Positions 60,582 to 64,000 of a stretch of DNA of 64,000 bases are shown piece after piece. The stretch is taken from positions 1 to 64,000 of the forward strand of contig NZ_JBLRWZ010000005.1 in NCBI RefSeq assembly GCF_047920995.1, given 5' to 3'. Each line of letters starts with the position of its first letter. Position 1 is the first letter of the stretch. Both the position numbers and the translations under genes were made by a program. The notes beneath the pieces were generated by a model. That model had not been told where the DNA came from. It ran no database searches and saw only the letters and a program-made list of their open reading frames with translations. This DNA comes from Aliidiomarina sp047920995 (lineage in GTDB: Bacteria; Pseudomonadota; Gammaproteobacteria; Enterobacterales; Alteromonadaceae).

Positions 60582-62764
60582 GTGTACGGCGCTTTTTAGG
60601 TGCCAATAATCGTGATGCGATGCGCCAAGTTCGCGAGAGCTTAGGCGCTGATGCCATGATTTTGTCTTCTCGCCAGCTTCCCGAAGGCTATGAAATTCTG
60701 GCGATGGCTGAAGAAGCGCTTGAAGAAAAAGTAGCGCAAGCGGATAACACCCAGCTAAATGATTTTTCGGCGTTAGCGCAACGTTTGTTGGGTGAAGTAC
60801 AAGAAATGCGCAGCATGCTGAACCAGCAGCAAGCAGCGCAAGTGCCGCAAGAGAAACCACAACATGCGGTGCGCGAGCTGGTGAATATTTTGCAAGCAGC
60901 AGGCTTTAGCGGTGAGCTTATTCGCGAAATCGTGGCGCAGTTTTCTGCGTTACCCAGCGCAGAAGCAAACAAGGTTGTGGATATCTCGCAGTGGTTAGCG
61001 GAACAATTACAACAGCGTTTGTTGCTACCCGCTATGCCAGCGGAACTGTTCGCTGATGGTGTAGTGGCGTTAGTTGGCCCAACGGGCGTAGGTAAAACAA
61101 CCACTACCGCCAAGTTAGCGGCACATTATGTAATGCAGTTTGGTGCTGAAGCGTTATTGCTGGTAACCACCGATGGTTATCGGGTAGGCGCGCGCGAGCA
61201 ATTAAAAATATATGCCGGCCTTCTGAATGTAGATATGTACGCTCTGGAAGATGGCGAAGGGCTCGCGCAACTAGAGCAACGGATGCAGGGTAAGAAGTTG
61301 GTGCTGATAGATACGGTGGGCATGAGCCAACGAGATCAGCGGCTTACCCAGCGCATTTCTGAGCTACAAACCCGAGCTGCAAATACGGCGAAAACTCGCT
61401 TGGTATTGTTATTAAATAGTGCAAGCCAGCGAGAAACCCTCGCTGAGGTGGTGCAGTTATTTCAACAATACGCCGAGCAGGCCAATAACCATATTCATGA
61501 TTGTATTCTTACTAAAGTAGATGAATCGGTGCGCTTAGGCGGCGCGCTCGATGTATTGGTTCGCGAGGGTTTAACCCTTCATTTCATATCCAACGGCCAA
61601 CGAGTACCCGAAGATCTCGAATTGCCCGATGCGGCGGTTTTGATAGAGAAGGCACTGGATGGTGTGGCGGCCGAGTATGCCGAGTTTAGCCAATGGTTGG
61701 CTTCGGTAACGGTTGATGAAGCACCTTCGCAGCGCGCAAATACCGGTAAATTGCAGGCGCAAGGCAAAACGCTGGCAAGTTTGTACGCGCAATTACAACA
61801 ACAGGTTGCTGCTTTCTCGCAGCTGCATGAGCTACGTGAAATTGCCGAGCTGCCGAATATTGAGCAGGCGGAAGCGCTTGTTGAGTGGCAGCAGCATGGC
61901 ACATCGGTGTTGGCTAAGGCAGCAGCTAGAACAGCGCATTGGCCGCGCAGCAAACCAGTTGCTGGCTGTAGTTGGTACTTACCAGCGGCGTGCTCGGTAG
62001 CAGCGGGTGAGATGCTGCCTTGTACTTATTTACCGCAGAATTTTGCGGATCAGCATAGCTCACTCACGGCCCAGATATGCAATGAACTTGCGGCTGAGCA
62101 ACATGTGTTTGCGGCATTACCTGAGCGTGAGCTCTTAGCCGAATTGGCCCATAACAATGTACCTTGGATTGCGGTAATCAACCGTAATCATCGTGTAGTT
62201 CGGCCAGATGGAGCGCGGGTAGCGGCACTTGCTTTGCGCGCAACAATGCACAACCATACAAAACTACCATTACAGTATCGTGGTGAAGCTGCGCAGCTCA
62301 TTCTTAGCCAGGAAAAGATAACGCTGCCTGGTGAATCAGCGCATTATACGTTGTGGTATGGTGAGTTAAACAGTATTGAGCGCAATAGCAATCTGGCGCG
62401 GCGCTTCTGGCTTACGCCGGATTACATGAGCTTAGCCGAAGGTGAGCAACTGATATTAGAGCAACTTGCTGGTGATGAGTTGGCACGTTTAAGCCGCCAA
62501 GCTTATCGATTATTAGAGCAAGCGGGTTATAGCGCATTACCGCAAAATACCTTAGTGGCTTTGGCGAGTAGCATGGCGGCATTGGCCATTTACCTTGAGC
62601 ACACCAAAAAAGCGCCGCTATTGAGTGCGCGGCAGCGCTTACTGAGTATTCCGGGGAAGCGCGGCAAAGCCAATGCGCGGAAAATTTTAAGTGGGATCAT
62701 GCATTTGTTTGAGGCAAGTGCGGCAATGCAAATTATGTCGGCAGCAGGAGTTCGAAGTGAGTAG
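60578..62764 (+). CDS. flhF: FlhF, SRP-type GTPase, with a large C-terminal extension
   Basis: 728 residues, against 400-500 for Vibrio/Pseudomonas FlhF. N-terminal B domain (SVRRFLGANNRDAMRQVRES) and an SRP-GTPase core: Walker A GPTGVGKT (167-174), TTDGYRVGAREQLKIYA, DTVGMSQRD, TKVDES. The G domain ends near 355 (GQRVPEDL). About 370 further residues follow with no domain I recognise: a helical part, then a mixed region (YLPAACSVAAGEMLPCTYLP, NVPWIAVINRNHRVVRP) and a basic end (IPGKRGKANARKI). FlhF normally sets polar placement of the flagellum. Overlaps flhA by 4 bases and the next gene by 8. Confidence 0.93.
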   Translation: MSVRRFLGANNRDAMRQVRESLGADAMILSSRQLPEGYEILAMAEEALEEKVAQADNTQLNDFSALAQRLLGEVQEMRSMLNQQQAAQVPQEKPQHAVRELVNILQAAGFSGELIREIVAQFSALPSAEANKVVDISQWLAEQLQQRLLLPAMPAELFADGVVALVGPTGVGKTTTTAKLAAHYVMQFGAEALLLVTTDGYRVGAREQLKIYAGLLNVDMYALEDGEGLAQLEQRMQGKKLVLIDTVGMSQRDQRLTQRISELQTRAANTAKTRLVLLLNSASQRETLAEVVQLFQQYAEQANNHIHDCILTKVDESVRLGGALDVLVREGLTLHFISNGQRVPEDLELPDAAVLIEKALDGVAAEYAEFSQWLASVTVDEAPSQRANTGKLQAQGKTLASLYAQLQQQVAAFSQLHELREIAELPNIEQAEALVEWQQHGTSVLAKAAARTAHWPRSKPVAGCSWYLPAACSVAAGEMLPCTYLPQNFADQHSSLTAQICNELAAEQHVFAALPERELLAELAHNNVPWIAVINRNHRVVRPDGARVAALALRATMHNHTKLPLQYRGEAAQLILSQEKITLPGESAHYTLWYGELNSIERNSNLARRFWLTPDYMSLAEGEQLILEQLAGDELARLSRQAYRLLEQAGYSALPQNTLVALASSMAALAIYLEHTKKAPLLSARQRLLSIPGKRGKANARKILSGIMHLFEASAAMQIMSAAGVRSE

Positions 62765-63227
62765 TGATCAAGCTGCAGGTTTACGAGATTGGGCGAAGCA
62801 ACAACAGCATACGCCAACGCCGGAGCAAACTTTGGTAGTTGTGGGCTTGCCTTCGCAATGTGATGGCAGCACAGATGCAGTGCGTGCACAATTGCATCAT
62901 TTAGCAGAGCGTGGCAAGCAGTGGGTTGGTGATGCTGAGCAATGGCAGCTTATTGCCGCAGATATTGCCAGTAGTAATTATGCCAATTTGCTAGCAACCT
63001 ATCCGCGTTGGGCATTGTGGGTGGAGCCAGATAGTAACGGCTTTCAGCGAGCTTATTACGCGCTGCGAAAGCTGCATGTGAATGATGGCCCGAAGCGCTT
63101 GTTGCTATTACACCCACCGGTTGTATCTACGCGAGGATTAATTAACAATGTGCGAGAGAGTGCGCGACAATTCTTCAATATTGAGTTGATTAGCGTACGG
63201 GTTTCTTCGGTAAGCGATAAGGAGTAG
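62757..63227 (+). CDS. Reduced FlhG-like protein, keeps DQAxGLR but no P-loop
   Basis: 156 residues from GTG 62757, overlapping the flhF stop by 8 bases. Full FlhG (FleN/YlxH) is ~280-300 residues. The N-terminus reads DQAAGLRDW (4-12), the element by which FlhG activates the FlhF GTPase. Then LVVVGLPSQCDGSTDAV replaces the MinD Walker A (KGGxGKT), and later ALWVEPDSNGFQRAYYALRK resembles the MinD segment around PTSITDAY. No ATP-binding lysine is visible, so MinD-type membrane cycling is unlikely. Placed exactly where flhG lies in other loci, between flhF and fliA. Confidence 0.75.
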   Translation: MSSDQAAGLRDWAKQQQHTPTPEQTLVVVGLPSQCDGSTDAVRAQLHHLAERGKQWVGDAEQWQLIAADIASSNYANLLATYPRWALWVEPDSNGFQRAYYALRKLHVNDGPKRLLLLHPPVVSTRGLINNVRESARQFFNIELISVRVSSVSDKE

Positions 63228-63239
63228 AAGTAGCCAATT

Positions 63240-63956
63240 ATGTACACAGCTGAAGGCAAATTGAATCGAGAATCGGTTTTGCAGCAATATTACCCTGCGG
63301 TTCGGCGGCAAGCCTTATCTTTGCAGGTGCGCTTGCCTGCTGGTGTAGATACCGATGATTTAATTCAAGCTGGGCTGGAAGGTTTGTTAGATGCCTTTAG
63401 CCGTTTTGATGCGAACGCCGGGGCGGCATTTTCTACTTTTGCGCATCAACGTATTCGCGGCGCCATGATTGATGAGTTGCGCTCCCGTGATTGGTTGCCG
63501 CGCAGCGTGCGCCGCAATGCTCGTGAAGTAGAAGCCTGTGTGCGTAAGTTAGGCCATGAACTTGGCCGCTCACCTGAAGAGCGTGAGATTGCGGCGGCGC
63601 TGAATATGCCGCTCGAGGAATATCATAAGCTACTGCTCGATACGAATAACGGCTTGGTGCTCTCATATGATGAAGTGGTGCTCGAGAAAAACGAGCACAA
63701 TGAGCCGAGCGCGATTGAAAATGAATACAGCTCACCTGCCGAAGCGCTATTTAATGGTGAGCGCAGAGAGTTAGTGGCGCAGGCGATTTCAAGGCTACCC
63801 GAGAAAGAGAAACTGGTAATGGCATTGTATTACCAAGAAGAATTAAACCTGAAGGAAATAGGGGCTGTGCTAGACGTTACCGAATCGCGGGTTTCTCAGC
63901 TACATAGCCAAGCCATTAAGCGTATTCGCGCCCATGTGTTAGATGATATTACGTAA
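63240..63956 (+). CDS. fliA: FliA, flagellar sigma-28 factor
   Basis: 238 residues (E. coli 239). Region 2 (LIQAGLEGLLDAFSRFDANA, FSTFAHQRIRGAMIDELRSR) and region 4 (RLPEKEKLVMALYYQEELNL, VTESRVSQLHSQAIKRIR) are standard. Directs RNA polymerase to the seven sigma-28 sites found in this window and is held by FlgM. Last gene of the flhB operon; no che genes follow, since a terminator lies right after. Confidence 0.97.
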   Translation: MYTAEGKLNRESVLQQYYPAVRRQALSLQVRLPAGVDTDDLIQAGLEGLLDAFSRFDANAGAAFSTFAHQRIRGAMIDELRSRDWLPRSVRRNAREVEACVRKLGHELGRSPEEREIAAALNMPLEEYHKLLLDTNNGLVLSYDEVVLEKNEHNEPSAIENEYSSPAEALFNGERRELVAQAISRLPEKEKLVMALYYQEELNLKEIGAVLDVTESRVSQLHSQAIKRIRAHVLDDIT

Positions 63957-63989
63957 AAACCTCCGGAACCTAAGTTCGGGAGGTTTTTT
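63955..63989 (+). terminator. Terminator after fliA
   Basis: AAAAACCTCC (63955-63964) pairs with GGAGG and the T-run (63979-63989), with an inner GAAC/GTTC stem and loop CTAA. It closes the flhB-fliA operon. Confidence 0.9.
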
Positions 63990-64000
63990 CGTATTCAGGC

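Noticed and set aside
1..64000. Mobile elements, CRISPR arrays, tRNA or rRNA genes
   Set aside because: No transposase or integrase frames, no regular repeat-spacer array, and no tRNA- or rRNA-like stretches were seen on either strand.

Overview
The window looks like a chromosomal segment of a motile, marine or halophilic gammaproteobacterium of moderate GC. The left flank keeps the order DUF945 gene - polA - (cytochrome c4) - engB - ... - yihI - DUF2489 gene, which resembles the E. coli yihF-polA-spf-engB-yihI neighbourhood and its Alteromonadales relatives. Secreted DUF885 and amidohydrolase enzymes, a complete Mrp Na+/H+ antiporter and a voltage-gated sodium channel suggest a salt-adapted, peptide-using organism. 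An Idiomarinaceae-like host is a guess from gene content only. I saw no tRNA, rRNA, CRISPR array, insertion sequence or prophage gene.

Layout. 1-2071: 3' end of an SLC13-type permease and a DUF945 protein with a terminator. 2072-7196: intergenic block with a DnaA box, polA, a candidate small-RNA locus, divergent cytochrome c4 and engB. 7196-13068: DMT transporter, DUF885 lipoprotein, an 800-base noncoding AT-rich block, yihI, a DUF2489 gene and a periplasmic amidohydrolase. 13243-15223: cysE-cysK. 15262-21277: the seven-gene mrpABCDEFG operon on the minus strand, divergent from a NaVBac-type sodium channel gene (21514). 22362-22931: isochorismatase-like hydrolase.

22945-63989 is one nearly uninterrupted flagellar locus of about 41 kb: flgAMN (minus), flgBCDEFGHIJ and flgKL (plus), fliFGHIJKLMNOPQR (minus), fliE (plus), flaG, a DMT transporter and fliC (minus), a PilZ/HD-GYP gene, fliD, fliS, a fliT-like gene, a second fliK-like gene, fhlB, flhDC, motAB, flhB-flhA-flhF-flhG-like-fliA (plus). 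It supplies a full basal body, export gate, hook, filament, cap, chaperones and stator. Chemotaxis genes and the FlrABC/FleQSR regulators are not in the window.

Regulation can be read from the DNA. Seven sites match the sigma-28 (FliA) consensus TAAAGTTT-N11-GCCGATAA, all with an 11-base spacer, in front of flgM, flgK, flaG, fliC, the PilZ/HD-GYP gene, fliD and motA. With FlhDC as master activator, fliA at the end of the flhB operon and FlgM as anti-sigma factor, this is an enteric-style cascade. It is combined with an flhF/flhG pair typical of polar flagellates. That pair is remodelled: FlhF carries about 370 extra C-terminal residues, and the FlhG-like protein keeps the N-terminal DQAxGLR element but has no visible ATPase P-loop. 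This pair, the sigma-28-driven PilZ/HD-GYP protein with altered metal-ligand residues, and the linkage of Mrp antiporter, sodium channel and flagellum are the most notable points.
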